A DNA stretch of 64,000 nt from Pseudoxanthomonas sp. NC8 (lineage in GTDB: Bacteria > Pseudomonadota > Gammaproteobacteria > Xanthomonadales > Xanthomonadaceae). Positions within the stretch are counted from its first letter, which is position 1. Each line of letters starts with the position of its first letter. This document shows positions 10,194 to 21,074 of the stretch, in pieces. The notes under the pieces were generated by a model, which saw only the letters and a program-made list of their open reading frames with translations, was not told where the DNA came from and made no database searches. The stretch is taken from the NCBI GenBank assembly GCA_025232375.1, contig CP060419.1:433001-497000 (forward strand), read 5' to 3'. The position numbers and the translations under genes are program-made.

Positions 10194-11463
10194 TCAGTTC
10201 ATCGCCGGCAGCGTGGCGGCGCGGCGGAAGCGCGGGCGCTGGCCATAGGTGAGCACGCGCCACAGCCATTCCATCGGGCCGAAGTGGAACCGTGCCAGCC
10301 ACCAGTGGCTGAAGACGACCTGGCCGGCGAAGAACACCAAGGCTGATGGCGACGATCGCGGCGCTGCCGATGCGCCCGGTAAGGCCCAGCCCCGGACCGA
10401 CGCCGTACAGCACGAAGGCGTAGAGGAATCCCTGCACGAGGTAGTTGGTCAACGCCATGCGTCCCACCGCGGCGAACGGCGACCACACCCTGCGCCCGCG
10501 CGCGCCATGCAGCGCCGTGCTGATGGCCGCGGCGTAGCCGGCGGCCAGCAGCAGCGCCGCCGGCGAACGCAGCAGGCTGTGGGCGAGGTGCTCGAGCGTC
10601 CCGTTGCCGCCCGTCGCTTCCCAGAGGCCGTCGCCGACCAGGCGCACCAGCAGTGCGGCGAGCAGGCCGGCGGGCAGGGCCCACGCCGCGATCGCGCGCA
10701 GGCGTGGCAGGTGCGCCGGGATGTCGTCGAGCAATCCGCTGCGGCCGATCGCCGCACCCAGCGCGAACCGGCCCAGCGCGTACACGATCCAGGCGGCGAG
10801 CATGCCGCCGGCGATCCATTCTTCCCAGGTCATCGACCACTGCATGGCGAAGACGTCGCGATAGCTGCCGGCGACGGCGACCGCCTGCCGCGCCAGCACC
10901 GCCTCGTCGCCGTACAGCGACTCGGGGATGAGGACCCGGCCGGTCGCCTCGGCGATCCACGCCTGCAGCCGGTCGCTGTACAGCGCGGCGGTAAGGCCGA
11001 ACACGACCAGGCTGCGCGTGGACCAGCGGCGCATCGCCAGCAGCAGGAAGCCGCACAGGGCATAGAGGTTGAGGATGTCCCACTGCCACAGGAACAGCAG
11101 GTTGGCCACGCCGAACAGCAGCAGCCAACCCAGCCGGCGGCGGTAGCGCTGCTCGAAGCCGGGGCGGCCGGCGCTGCGCCGCATCTGCAGGTAGAAGCCC
11201 AGCCCGAACAGGCAGGCGAACAGGGTGTTGGCCTTGTCGGCGACCAGCCAGTGGACGATGAACTCGACCACCGCGTCGATGCGCGCGGTGGGCAGGGCCG
11301 CCAGCTGCGCTTCGGTCGCCAGCACGCCGGCACCGGCCACGCCGACGAAGTTGGACAGGAGCACGCCGAGCAGGGCCACGCCCCTCAGCACGTCCAGCTC
11401 GGGCAGGCGTTCGCCCTCGGCGACCGGCATCGCGGTGCGGGCGGGAGCGGGTGTCTGGTCCAT
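10194..11463 (-). CDS. DUF418 family integral membrane protein
   Basis: This ~422-residue polytopic protein begins with the DUF418 hallmark LDVLRGVALLGVLLSNF. It continues with FIVHWLVADKANTLFACLFG and LGWLLLFGVANLLFLWQWDI, and ends with the family C-terminus containing FHFGPMEWLWRVLTYGQ. That Gly-Pro-x-Glu-Trp-x-W-R motif is diagnostic. The frame jumps near 10342, where AGCCTTGGTG (minus strand) stands for AGCCTGGTG. The start at 11463 is divergent from the diguanylate cyclase gene, with a 182-bp shared upstream region. DUF418 proteins are related to membrane acyltransferases; no reaction is established. Confidence 0.85.
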
Positions 11464-11645
11464 GGCGTCTCGTCGGCGTGGGCGAGGGTGGGCGGCAATG
11501 CGGTACGGTCCTGCCAGGCTCAAGAATGCGCCGGGCCGACCGTTCTGGTAACGGAAGGGTGCGGACGGCCCGGACGCGGCGGCACGGGCCTATCCCTGCC
11601 AGAATCGCGCAGGGACCCTGCCCGCCCGGTGCTGGAGCATCCGCG

Positions 11646-14321
11646 ATGCCGTTGCATGAGCACATCTCCGCCGCGCCGGACGAGCCCCGGGCTGGAGTGC
11701 TGCGTGCATCGCCGGCCTGGGCCCTGCTGGTGCTGGTCGCCGGGCTGCTGCTGACCGCCGCCGTGGCGCGGAGCGAATGGCTGGAAGCCCGCGCCAATGC
11801 CGAAGCCGTGCAGCACTCGCTGGCCGATGCCGCCCAGGCCCGCGCGCGGGAGCCGCTCGAGATGGCGGCGCAGGTCCTGCGCGGGATGCAGACCGTGTTC
11901 CTGTCCAACGACCACATGGACCAGCAGCTTTTCGTCCAGTACAAGGACAACCTGCGCATCAGCGAGCAGGTACCCGGCTTCGTCGCCGCCGCCTTCGCAC
12001 GCCGGAGCGAAGAGTCCGCGCTGCAGGGCCGGCCCGCCTACCGCTACGAGTTCGTCTCGCCGCTGGCCGGCAACGAGGCGCTGCGCGGCCTGGACATCGC
12101 CACCCAGCCGCAGAACCTGTCGGCGCTGTATGCGGCGCGCGACGCCGATGCGCCGGCGCTGTCGGCGCCTTTCCCGCTGCGCCAGTTCGGGCAGGCCCAG
12201 GATGCACGCGGGGTCACCGTGCGCCTGCCGGTGTATTCGCGCGGCCCGCAGCCGATGACGGTGCCGGCGCGGCGCGCGCGGGAGATGGGCGCACTGGCGG
12301 TCAGCCTGAGGCTGGAGCCGATGCTGCGTAAGGCGTTGCAGGGCCGGATCCTGGAATACATGCAGGTGGAGATCGTCGACCTGGACGCGTCGGCGGAGCA
12401 GGCCAGGTGTTCGCGTCCGGCGCCCTGCCCGGCGGTGCCCCGGTGCAGGTACGCCGCATGGACTTCGGCGGGCGGCGCTGGGAAGTGCGGCTGTGGCCGC
12501 GCCGGTCCCTGGTCGATACCAGCGAGACCCGCAAGGTGATCGTCGCCGGCGGCGTGATCAGCACGCTGCTGTCGCTGCTGCTGCTGTCGCTGACCACCAC
12601 CCAGCACCGGGCGCTGGAACTGGGCCGGCGGATCTCCGCCCGCTTCGGCGAGAGCGAGGCGCGCTTCCGCGTGCTCAATGAACTGCTGCCGGCGCTGGTG
12701 CTGCTGGCCGACGGCCATGACGGCCGCATCGTCTATGCCAACAAGGCCGCGCGCGAGCACCTGGCCTGGTGCTCGACGTGCCGCTGGTATCGCTGTTCGC
12801 CAATCCGCTGCTCGGCGGTAAGGCGATGGCCGAAGCGGCCGCGGGCGGCAGCTGGGCCAGCCAGGAAGCGATGGTCGTGGCCGCCGACGCCACCACGTTC
12901 TGGGCCAGTGCGTCGCTGGCGCGGGTCGAGGTCGATGGCGCGCCGCACCTGCTGATGGTGGCCACCGACACCAGCGAGCAGCGCGAACTGACCGAGCGGC
13001 TGCGCTACCAGGCCGCGCACGACGGCCTGACCGAGCTGTGCAACCGCCGCGAGTTCGAGCGCCGCCTGCAGGAGGCGCTGGCCGCGCGCGCCGGGCGCAC
13101 GGGTTCCGCTCCGTTCGCGTTGCTCTACATCGACCTCGACCAGTTCAAGCTGATCAACGATGTCTCCGGCCACATGGCCGGAGACCAGCTGCTGGTGCAG
13201 CTGGTCCACGCGATGCGCGCGTACCTGCGCCCCGGCGACCTGCTGGCGCGCCTGGGTGGCGACGAGTTCGGCCTGCTCGCCTTCGGCGTGGACGTCGACC
13301 AGGCGCAGGCGCTGGCCGAGCGCATGCGCCAGTGCATCGAAGGCGTGATGTTCGTCTGGCAGGCGCGGACCTACGCGGTCAGCGCCAGCATCGGCATGGT
13401 CATGGTCGACCACGACGGCTGCACGCTGAAGGACCTGTTGGCCTGGGCCGACAGCGCCTGCTACCAGGCCAAGGAGGCCGGGCGCAACCGGGTCTGCAGG
13501 TACCGCGAGGACGAGGACACGAGCCGCCGGCGCGGCGAGATGGAATGGGCCAACCGCCTGCGCTGGGCGCTGGAGCAGGACCGGCTGCTGCTGGACTACC
13601 CGGGAGGTCGTGTCGCTGCTGCCGGGGCCGAGCCGGCGACGAACATCGAGCTGCTGCTGCGCCTGCGCGAGGAGGACGGCAGCGTGGTCCCGCCCGGCGC
13701 GTTCGTGCCGGCGGCCGAACGCTATGGCCTGATGCCGCTGGTGGATCGCTGGGTGATCCGGACCGCGCTGTCGAACTTCGCGCGCCTGCATCCCTGCGGC
13801 GACGCGCTGCGCACCTGCGCGATCAACCTGTCGGGCGCCAGCATCGAGGACGAGGGGCTGGCCGACTTCATCCTCGACACCATCGCCGAGTGCGGCGTGC
13901 CGGCCAGGCGGATCTGCTGGAGATCACCGAGACGGTGGCGGTACGCAACCTGCTGCGGGTGGTCGGGGTGATGGAGCGGCTGCGCGCCGCCGGCTGCCGG
14001 ATCGCGCTGGACGACTTCGGCGCCGGCATGTCCTCGTTCGGCTACCTCAAGAACCTGCCGGTGGACGTGATCAAGATCGACGGCAGTTTCGTCCGCGACC
14101 TGGGCAGCGACCCGATGAGCCGCGCCATCGTCAACGCCGTGGCCCAGATCGGCCACCAGCGCGGGTTGAAAGTGGTGGCCGAGTGGGTGGACAGCGAGCA
14201 CACTTTGGCGGTGCTGCGCGAGCTGGGCGTGGACTACGGCCAGGGCTTCATCCTGCACCGTCCGCAGCGCGTGCTGTTCCAGCGCCCGGACGGCGATGCC
14301 GCCGGGCGCCGGGTCGCCTGA
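11646..14321 (+). CDS. CHASE-GGDEF-EAL cyclic-di-GMP turnover protein
   Basis: This is an ~890-residue inner-membrane signalling protein. A TM helix (ALLVLVAGLLLTAAVA) is followed by a periplasmic CHASE-type sensor (about residues 70-270), a second TM (GGVISTLLSLLLLSL) and a PAS-like linker. The GGDEF domain has ARLGGDEFGLLAFG. The EAL-type domain carries ELLLRL in place of EAL, then EITETVAV, DDFGAGMSSFGYLKNL, VIKIDGSFVRD and VVAEWV. The metal and catalytic acids look retained, so both synthesis and hydrolysis of c-di-GMP are possible. The frame jumps near 12410, 12765 and 13912, with a compensated pair near 13602-13625. Confidence 0.88.
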
Positions 14322-14322
14322 G

Positions 14323-16828
14323 TCAGCGCTTGCCGCCCTGGCCGAGCAGGGACTGCGCGGCGTTCACCAAGGAACACGTACCTGGCGCCGAGGTCGATCA
14401 CGTATTCGTTCTCGCCCCACAGGAACGGCCAGTCCTCCTTGTTCTCCGGGAAGTCCGGCTTGAGCACCAGCACGCCCGGGACCACGCCACCGGCGATGAA
14501 GCTGAAGTCGGCGCGGTTGTTGCCGTAGGCGACCTGCTTGGACTGCGTGCCCACCGCCGAGACGAACGACAGGTTCGTGTCCGGGTGGGTGCCGTACAGG
14601 TAGTTCAGGCCCTGCAGCGTGTCCTCGATGCCGAACAGGTCGGGGAATGCCTTGTGCAGCCAGTAGTTGGTGGTGGCCATGCCGACCACGGCGCTGTTGC
14701 CGGCCCAGCCGGTGCGGGTGATCGGCACGCCGTAGGGGTTCTCGGCGACCATCGCCGCGCGCTCGGCCTTGAAGTGCTCGGCGCGCGCGCGGAACTTCGC
14801 GCGGAAGGCCGCGTCCAGCTTCGGCAGCACCTGCGCCACCGCCGCGGCGTTGAAGGCGAAGCGTTCGTCGATCGCCGGCCACAGCGTGGCGATGGCCTTG
14901 GCGTACCTGGCCTTGCCGGTCGCCAGCAGCAGCTGCGCCGCCGCATCCAGCTGCTCGTCCTGCGGATGGCCGCCGGTGGTGTTGCCGACCCTGAACAGGT
15001 TCGGCTCCCGGCCCTGCTCGAAGTCCCAGACCTTTTCGGCCGTGGTAAGGCTCTCGGCGGCCAGCGCGTTGTTGTGGCCGCGCAGCGCGCGGCTGGCGGC
15101 GGCTAAGGCCGGCGGCCGAGCCGTAGTTGAGCGCGGTGGTGGCGCTGGTGAAGGTAAGGCGGTCGTCGTGCGGCGACTGCGGATCGGACGGATCGTCGAC
15201 CTTGCCGTCGGTCTTGGTCACCGCATCGCCGAGGTGGGTGTACTGCCCGAGGTCGGGTTCGACGATGCCGGGGATGGCGTGGCCGAACACGCGGTGCTGG
15301 GCGATCAGCATCAGCGTGCCGTGCTCGATCTGCTGCAGCAGGTCGGGCACGCCGTCGGGACGGTGGATCTCCACGTGCCGCTTCTTCTGGTCGATGCTGG
15401 TCTCGTCGCGCAGCGGCCGGGCCAGTTCCCAGGTGTCGACCAGCGACATCACCGTCGAGTAGTGGGTCTGGGTACGCAGGTCGAAGTCGCCGGCGTCGAA
15501 CCAGCCGCCGATCGCCAGGCCGGGGATGTGTTCGCCCGGCTTGAACGGCGAATCCAGCTCCGGGCCCTGGCCGTACAGGTCGAAATGCTCCTTGTTGGGC
15601 CCGACCTGGCGCGCGTCGTCCATGTGCGAACGCCCGTGCCACACGCGGTAGGCCTCGTTGACCGACATGTGGTCCATCTGCACCGGGAAGAACACGTCCA
15701 TGGTCGGGTGTAAGGCGTTGGCGTAGGCGTCGGCGGCGATGCGGAAGGTGCCGGTGCGCTGGCCGTCGGCTTCGACTATAGGTACAGGCCCGGCTTGCGC
15801 ACGGCGGAGAAATCGAAGGTGTAGTAGTCGTAGCGCAGGTACTGGCCCCAGCGCTGCGGCACGGTGGCCTGTACCTCGGTCGTGCTGCCGTCGGCGGCCA
15901 CGCGCAGCAGGCGTGCCTGGCCCGGGGCCGGGGCATTGCGGTCGCGCTCGAGGATCGCGACCTTGCGCTGCGCCGGGTGGTAGCCGACCTGCGAATGGCC
16001 GATCACCGTCGGCCGGGTCCAGCCCGGCACCGTGCTGCCTTCCACGGTCCACTCCAGCACCGTGCCGGTCTTGCCGCCGGGCAGCAGCGAGCGCACCACG
16101 TACCAGCCGTTCTGCGCGTTGTTGCGGCCGTCGTACAGGCCCAGCGTGGCCTTGGCCGAACGGATCGCCACGCGCCGGGTCGGGTCCTCCGGCGCCAGGG
16201 TGAGCGCGTGGCCGCTGGCCAGCGGCAGGCGCACGGTCGCGCCGGCGTTGTCGCGCCGGCTCGGGCCCGAGGGATACAGCGGCAGCGCGCCGGTGCCGGC
16301 GTCGCTCATCCACGACTTGCCGAAATACGCCGACGGCAGGAATTCGAGGTTGAAGCCGGCCTTGCCGGCCAGCCCAACCGGCAGCGGCTTGTCGAGCAGC
16401 ACCTGGATGGCCACGCCGGCGCGCGCGGGCGACACCTTCACCGCGTACTCGAAGTTCTCGGTGTCGAAGCGCATGCGCGTGGTGACCGTGCCGCTGGCCG
16501 CGTCCACCTTGCGGTCGACCGGCGTGGCCACGATGTCCCACTGCTCGGGCGTGGGCGACAGGCGCACGTCGCCATTGCTGGCGGTGCGCACGCCGTGGTG
16601 GATCAGCTCCACGCCGGCGATCTTGGAATCGCTGAAGTTGCCGTCGTAGGTGTTGCTGAAGGCCAGCACTTCGAAGCCGGGGTGCTGAAGTAGCCGGCCT
16701 CGTTGAGGGTCGGGCCACCCCGGCGGCGCCCGCAGGGAGGCTGGCGGCTGCAGGGCCGCGGCGAGGGCGGCGAGAGCGAGCGGGCGGGTGAACGTGGGAC
16801 GGTGTTGCGGCTGCGACGGTCGATGCAT
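14323..16828 (-). CDS. Glycoside hydrolase family 9 glucanase/cellulase, secreted
   Basis: This is a ~835-residue secreted hydrolase. A signal peptide (RPLALAALAAAL) leads to an N-terminal beta/Ig-like region with VIGHSQVGYHPAQRKVAILE, the cellulase N-terminal domain pattern. The GH9 catalytic domain follows: IGGWFDAGDFDLRTQTHY (catalytic Asp pair region), then PDGVPDLLQQIEHGTLMLI, NPYGVPITRTGWAG and YGTHPDTNLSFVSAVG. The frame jumps near 16690, 15778, 15106 (CTAAGG for CCAGG) and 14367 (CCAAGG for CCAGG). It cleaves beta-1,4-glucan-type chains by inversion (family knowledge). A LacI-type operator sits 18 bp upstream of the start, so it is probably repressed without substrate. Confidence 0.85.
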
Positions 16829-16846
16829 GGAGGCTCCCCGGAAGAA

Positions 16847-16860
16847 TGTTAACGCTAACA
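16847..16860 (-). promoter_or_regulatory. LacI/XylR-type operator (xyl-box-like palindrome)
   Basis: TGTTAGCGTTAACA on the minus strand is an imperfect palindrome with TGTTA/TAACA arms around a central CG step, the pattern of LacI-family operators. It differs at two of 14 positions from the xyl-box TGGTAGCGCTAACA described for XylR in Xanthomonas (recalled from the literature). It lies 18 bp upstream of the GH9 start codon, a good place for repression. No LacI-family gene is in the window. Confidence 0.6.
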
Positions 16861-16960
16861 TTGCCTTCCATCGGGTCCAGCTTGCGCTGCAGCAAACGGG
16901 TCACGCCGGCGTATCCGGGGTCGTTACGATCGGGGCGTCACCTCGCTCCGGAGCCGCTTC

Positions 16961-17107
16961 ATGCAGCGCCTGGCGCCGGTCCTGACCCTGGTCACTGGCT
17001 GCACGCCCAGCGGCGGAACCACCCGTGACCGCCGATCCGGCGCCCGCGGCCGGCCCGACCTGGGCACAGGCACCGCCCTCCTTCGACTGCACGCGAGCGC
17101 GGAGTGA
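16961..17107 (+). pseudogene. Small lipoprotein gene, apparently truncated
   Basis: ATG 16961 opens MQRLAPVLTLVTGCTPSGG, a short lipoprotein signal with the lipobox VTGC. In this frame translation stops at 17105-17107. A one-base shift near 17020 would give a more natural continuation (VTADPAPAAGPTWAQAPPSF then DCTRARSE). The SFDC start resembles small secreted proteins of the lysozyme-inhibitor (DUF1311) type, but the rest of such a domain is absent: the opposite-strand GST gene occupies the sequence from 17134. It is either a remnant or an indel-damaged small lipoprotein. Confidence 0.35.
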
Positions 17108-17133
17108 AGCGGACTTGGGCGGTCCCGGCCGCG

Positions 17134-17805
17134 TCAATCCCGGTCGGGGGCGCCGAGCGGGAAGTAGGAGCGGTACGGACGCGCCTCGTCCACGGCGCGG
17201 GCGAAGGCCGGATGGGCGAGCAGGCGTGCGCGGTACGCGCGGACGTGGACGTGCGCCTCCGGGATCCGGTGGGTCCAGTCCGCGTAGAACAGGAACGGCG
17301 CCGCGCCGCAGTCGGCCAGGCTGAAGTCGTCGCCCGCCGCCCACCGGCGGCCATCCTCCAGGTGCTTCTCCAGCCAGGCGTAGGACGTGTCGAGCATTCG
17401 CCGCGCTTCGGCCACGCCATACGGATCGCGGTCGCCCTCGGCGCGGATCGCGTCGAACACGCACTTCTGTTGCGGCGTGGACACGTAGTTGTCGAAGAAG
17501 CGGTCGAGCATGCGCACCCCCACGGCCGCGAGCGGGTCTTCCGGCAGCAGCCGCACCGGGCCGGGATGGCGGACATGCAGGTACTCGATGATCGCGGTGG
17601 CTTCGATGACGGTGCGCTCGCCGTCGCCGGGCGCGCTGTCCACGAGCACGGGGAAACGCTTCATCGGCCACAGCGCTTCCAGCGCGTGCTGGTGCGCCGG
17701 CTCTTCGAGGCTGCGGTACTGGAACGGGACGCCGTTGGCGTACAGCGCGACCAGCACCTTCTGGCAGTAGGAGGAGAAGGGATGGGCGTAGAGGGCGAGG
17801 GTCAT
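17134..17805 (-). CDS. Glutathione S-transferase family protein
   Basis: This intact 223-residue GST begins MTLALYAHPFSSYCQKVLVA, with a Ser/Cys-containing N-terminal active-site region typical of the bacterial beta/zeta-like groups. The glutathione-binding ERTVIEATAIIEYL follows. The helical C-terminal half contains WAAGDDFSLADCGAAPFLF, with the conserved D-x-F-S-L-A-D. No frameshift is seen. It is about 70 bp downstream of the acyl-carrier-protein phosphodiesterase-like gene on the same strand, so they may be cotranscribed. The substrate is unknown. Confidence 0.88.
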   Translation of the reverse strand: MTLALYAHPFSSYCQKVLVALYANGVPFQYRSLEEPAHQHALEALWPMKRFPVLVDSAPGDGERTVIEATAIIEYLHVRHPGPVRLLPEDPLAAVGVRMLDRFFDNYVSTPQQKCVFDAIRAEGDRDPYGVAEARRMLDTSYAWLEKHLEDGRRWAAGDDFSLADCGAAPFLFYADWTHRIPEAHVHVRAYRARLLAHPAFARAVDEARPYRSYFPLGAPDRD

Positions 17806-17876
17806 GGTCGGCTCGGAAGGACGGATACGAACCTGCGACGAAGCGACGATAGCCGGATCGACATGCGCCGTCGCGC

Positions 17877-18482
17877 TCAGGGACTGGCGTACGGCGGGTC
17901 GCCACGCAAGGCCTGGACGTGGTCGACCAGCTGCGGGAAGAACGCATCGAAGCCGGCGCCGATGGTGGCTTCGTGCCGGCGCAGGTCGGTAAGGCAGTCG
18001 ACCAGGCGCTCGCCGTTGCGCGACAGGCGGGTGGCGATCCGGCTGACCGCCGGGTCGACGCTGGCGCGGTCGCGGTACGAGCCCAGCCAGTCGTGCGCAG
18101 CGATGCGCGGGGCGATGGCACGCAGGCGCGGCGGCAGGTCGTCCAGCCGCGACAGCAGGTAGGTGTAGAAGCGCGCGCTGAAGTCGTCGAGCGCACCCTC
18201 TGCGTAGCGGTCCCAGTCGCATGGTAAGGCAATGGTCGTAGTACACGTCCAGCGCGATCCCGGCATAGCGGCGCAGGCCCGGCGAGAACATCTCGCGCGC
18301 GGCCACGACCAGCGGATGGGTGTCGGTGTAGCGGTCGACCTGGCGATGGATCACGATCTCGCGCCGCTCGACCACGCTGTAGTCGTCCAGCGCGCTGCGC
18401 CCGAACACGAAGTCGCCGAGCAGCGCGCCGAGCATCGCTTCCGGATCCGGTCGGGCAGGTAGAGGTGGGTAAGGTAGTTCAT
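17877..18482 (-). CDS. Acyl-carrier-protein phosphodiesterase (AcpH-like, DUF479)
   Basis: This ~200-residue protein matches the AcpH/DUF479 family, which removes 4'-phosphopantetheine from holo-ACP. It starts MNYLTHLYLPD, where relatives have MNYLAHLYL, then LLGDFVFGRSALDDYS, VIHRQVDRYTDTHP, and YAGIALDVYYDH with the conserved metal-binding Asp and His pattern. The C-terminal half includes AEGALDDFSARFYTYL. The frame jumps near 18440 and 18228. The Ala-to-Thr change at codon 5 (CTTACC for CTGGCC) fits the substitution-type reading error seen elsewhere in the window. Confidence 0.78.
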
Positions 18483-18582
18483 CGCGCGGTCTTCATGCCG
18501 GGGCGGCAGTGTGTCACGCCGCGCTTTACGGCGGCATGGCGCGCTTGACGGGCCGCTCACCGGCCGCATCGATACTGGCCGC

Positions 18583-19319
18583 ATGCCCGAGGGCCCTTCG
18601 ATCGTCATCCTCAAAGAAGAAGCGGCCGCTTTCGCCGGCCGAACGGTGCTGCGGGTGCGCGGCAACAGCAGAGAGGACATCCAGCGCATGGCCGGGCAGC
18701 GGATCAGGGCGCTGCGCAGCTGGGGCAAGCATTTTGGTGGAGTTCGGCGGTTTCAGCTTGCGCGTGCACTTCATGCTGTTCGGCAGCTACCGCATCGACG
18801 AGCGCAAGGAAGCGGCGCCGCGGCTCGGGCTGGACTTCGAGGGAGGCGGGGAACTCAACTTCTATGCCTGTTCGGTGAAGTTCATCGAGGCCCCGCTGGA
18901 CGAGGTCTACGACTGGAGCGCCGATGTCATGAACGACGCCTGGGACCCGGCCCGGGCGCGCCGCAAGCTGCGCGCCAGGCCGGAGGCGCTGGCCGCCGAC
19001 GCGCTGCTGGACCAGCAGGTGTTTTCCGGTGTCGGCAACATCATCAAGAACGAGGTGCTGCATCGGATCCGGGTGCACCCGGAAAGCCGGGTAGGCGCGC
19101 TGTCGCCGCGCAAGCTCGGCGAACTGGTCACGCAGGCGCGCGACTACAGCTTCGACTTCCTGCGCTGGAAGAAGGCCTACGTTCTGCGCAAGCACTACCA
19201 GGTCCACACCCGCACGGTCTGCCCGCGTGACGGGCAGCGCCTTACCTACCGCAAGCAGCTGGGCCTTGGCGAAGCGGCGCGCGTTCTTCTGCGAGCGCTG
19301 CCAGCGGCTGTACGACTGA
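18583..19319 (+). CDS. Nei/Fpg-family DNA glycosylase (endonuclease VIII-like)
   Basis: This is a ~245-residue base-excision repair glycosylase. The mature N-terminus PEGPSIVIL supplies the catalytic Pro1 and Glu2. A conserved Lys follows in SWGKHF. The helix-two-turn-helix has DQQVFSGVGNIIKNEVLHRI, with the family GxGNIxxxE pattern. A C-terminal zinc-finger-like part has CPRDG and CERCQRLY. The frame jumps near 18731 and 19264 (GGCCTTGGCG for GGCCTGGCG); correcting the second gives the expected AKRRAFFCERCQ end. It should excise oxidised pyrimidines and nick abasic sites. Confidence 0.88.
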
Positions 19320-19515
19320 AGGCGTCCCGGCTCAGCCGGCAGCGTGGTATTTCGACACCACCAGGCCGCCGTCGAAGGAGGTCGGTCGCGCCAGCCTCCC
19401 GGTGATGGCCGACCGACCCTCCGCTGGCGCCAGCCTGCTGTTGCATGAACAGGAGCCCGCGCAGGCACCGGCGCCCGGCTAGGCGGAGCTTGCTGCGTCG
19501 CAGCATAATGCGGCC

Positions 19516-20748
19516 ATGTCCTCTGTCCCCCTTCCCGCGACGCCTGCGGAGGCGTCCGCGTTGCCGGTCCTTGGCCGCGGCCGCCACGCGCTGGTCCTCG
19601 CCGCCCTGACGCTGGGGGGCTTCGCCATCGGCACCAGCGAATTCGCCGGCATGGGCCTGATGCCGAACATGGCCGCCGAGCTGGGCGTGAGCGCGCCGCA
19701 GGTCGGCCACCTGATCAGCGCCTACGCGCTGGGCGTGGTGGTCGGCGCGCCACTGCTGGCGATCCTGGGCGGGGCGCTGAAGCGCAAGGAGCTGCTGCTG
19801 GTGCTGATGGCGTTCTACGCACTGGGCAACCTTGGCCAGCGCGCTGGGCCCGGACTACGGCAGCCTGCTCCTGTTCCGCTTCATCGCCGGCCTGCCGCAC
19901 GGCGCCTACTTCGGCGTGGCCGCGCTGACCGCGGTGGCGATCAGCCGGCCCGAAGCGCGGGGCCGCGCGGTCAGCCTGGTGATGCTGGGCCTGACCCTGG
20001 CGATCCTGCTCGGCACGCCGCTGGCGACCTGGGCCGGGCAGCTGGTGAGCTGGCGCTGGGTGTTCGCCGCGGTGTCGCTGATCTCGCTGCTCACCGTCGC
20101 GCTGATCGCCTGGTCGCTGCCGGCCGCCGTGGACGGTCCGCGCGAGCGGCCGCTGGACGAACTGCGCGCGTTCAACCGGTTGCCGGTGTGGCAGGCGCTG
20201 CTGATCGGCGCGATCGGTTTTGCCGGCATGTTCTGCGTGTTCAGCTACCTGGCGCCGACCATGGTCGAGGTCACCGGCGTGGCGTCGGCGTGGATCCCGC
20301 TGGGCGTGGCCGGTTTCGGCCTCGGCGGGGTGATCGGCAACATGCTCGGCGGCTGGCTGTTCGACCGGCTGCAGTTCCGCGCGGTGCCGGTGGTGCTGGC
20401 TGGGCGGTGGCCATGCTGCTGCTGTTCCCGCTGGCCGCGCAGCAGCCGTGGAGCCTGCTGCTGGCGACGGTGTGCATCGGCATGATGGGCGCGCTGGGGC
20501 CGATCCTGCAGTCGCACCTGATGGACGTGGCCGACGGCGCGCAGACCCTGGCCGCCGCCTCGCACCACGCCGCGTTCAATGCCGCCAACGCGCTGGGCCC
20601 ATGGCTGGGTGGCATGGCGATCACCGCAGGCTGGGCTGGACCTCGACCGGCTGGGTCGGCGCCGCCACCGCGGTGGTCGGCCTTGGTGATCTGGATCTGG
20701 GCGATGCGCACGCGGTCCAGCCGCGGTGCCTGCCCCGCGGTGCCCTAG
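19516..20748 (+). CDS. MFS transporter, AraJ/YdhP-type efflux protein
   Basis: This ~410-residue, 12-TM major facilitator protein opens with the subfamily signature TLGGFAIGTSEFAGMGLMP. It continues with HLISAYALGVVVGAPLLAIL, LLLFRFIAGLPHGAYFGVA, MLGLTLAILLGTPLATWAGQ and VGAAT near the end. The FAIGTxEF and RFxxGxPHG motifs identify drug/sugar-efflux (DHA1-type) transporters. The frame jumps near 19831 (AACCTTGGCC for AACCTGGCC), 20399, 20635 and 20682 (GGCCTTGGTG). It probably exports small hydrophobic compounds by proton antiport; the substrate is unknown. Confidence 0.86.
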   Translation: MSSVPLPATPAEASALPVLGRGRHALVLAALTLGGFAIGTSEFAGMGLMPNMAAELGVSAPQVGHLISAYALGVVVGAPLLAILGGALKRKELLLVLMAFYALGNLGQRAGPGLRQPAPVPLHRRPAARRLLRRGRADRGGDQPARSAGPRGQPGDAGPDPGDPARHAAGDLGRAAGELALGVRRGVADLAAHRRADRLVAAGRRGRSARAAAGRTARVQPVAGVAGAADRRDRFCRHVLRVQLPGADHGRGHRRGVGVDPAGRGRFRPRRGDRQHARRLAVRPAAVPRGAGGAGWAVAMLLLFPLAAQQPWSLLLATVCIGMMGALGPILQSHLMDVADGAQTLAAASHHAAFNAANALGPWLGGMAITAGWAGPRPAGSAPPPRWSALVIWIWAMRTRSSRGACPAVP

Positions 20749-21074
20749 CACCCGGAGCGCCGGCACGTCGGCGGTCGCGAAGAAGACGCGCTAACGGCGG
20801 AAGACTGCGCTCCGCGCACCTGCACTCCGACAGCGCCGCGTGACCTGCTGCTCGCGACGGGGGCCGCCAGATGGCATTGACGCGGGTGCGCCGGAACAGG
20901 GATTGCGTCGGGCACGGCAGCGGATTCCCTCACCGGACGGAGGGCGCGATGCCTGATCCTCCCGCCGACCCCGCCATACGCCGCAGAAGGGTCGATTCCC
21001 GGCCGGACGACTTAGACTGTGCCGCTCCGCCGGCGCCCCTGCGCCCGCGCCTCCATCCGCTTCCGAGAGTCCGC
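20749..21074. other. Intergenic region upstream of fabV, no gene seen
   Basis: These 326 bases separate the MFS gene from fabV. I see no convincing ribosome site with a conserved reading frame, no strong hairpin and no clear sigma70 promoter. It presumably holds the fabV promoter. Confidence 0.4.
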
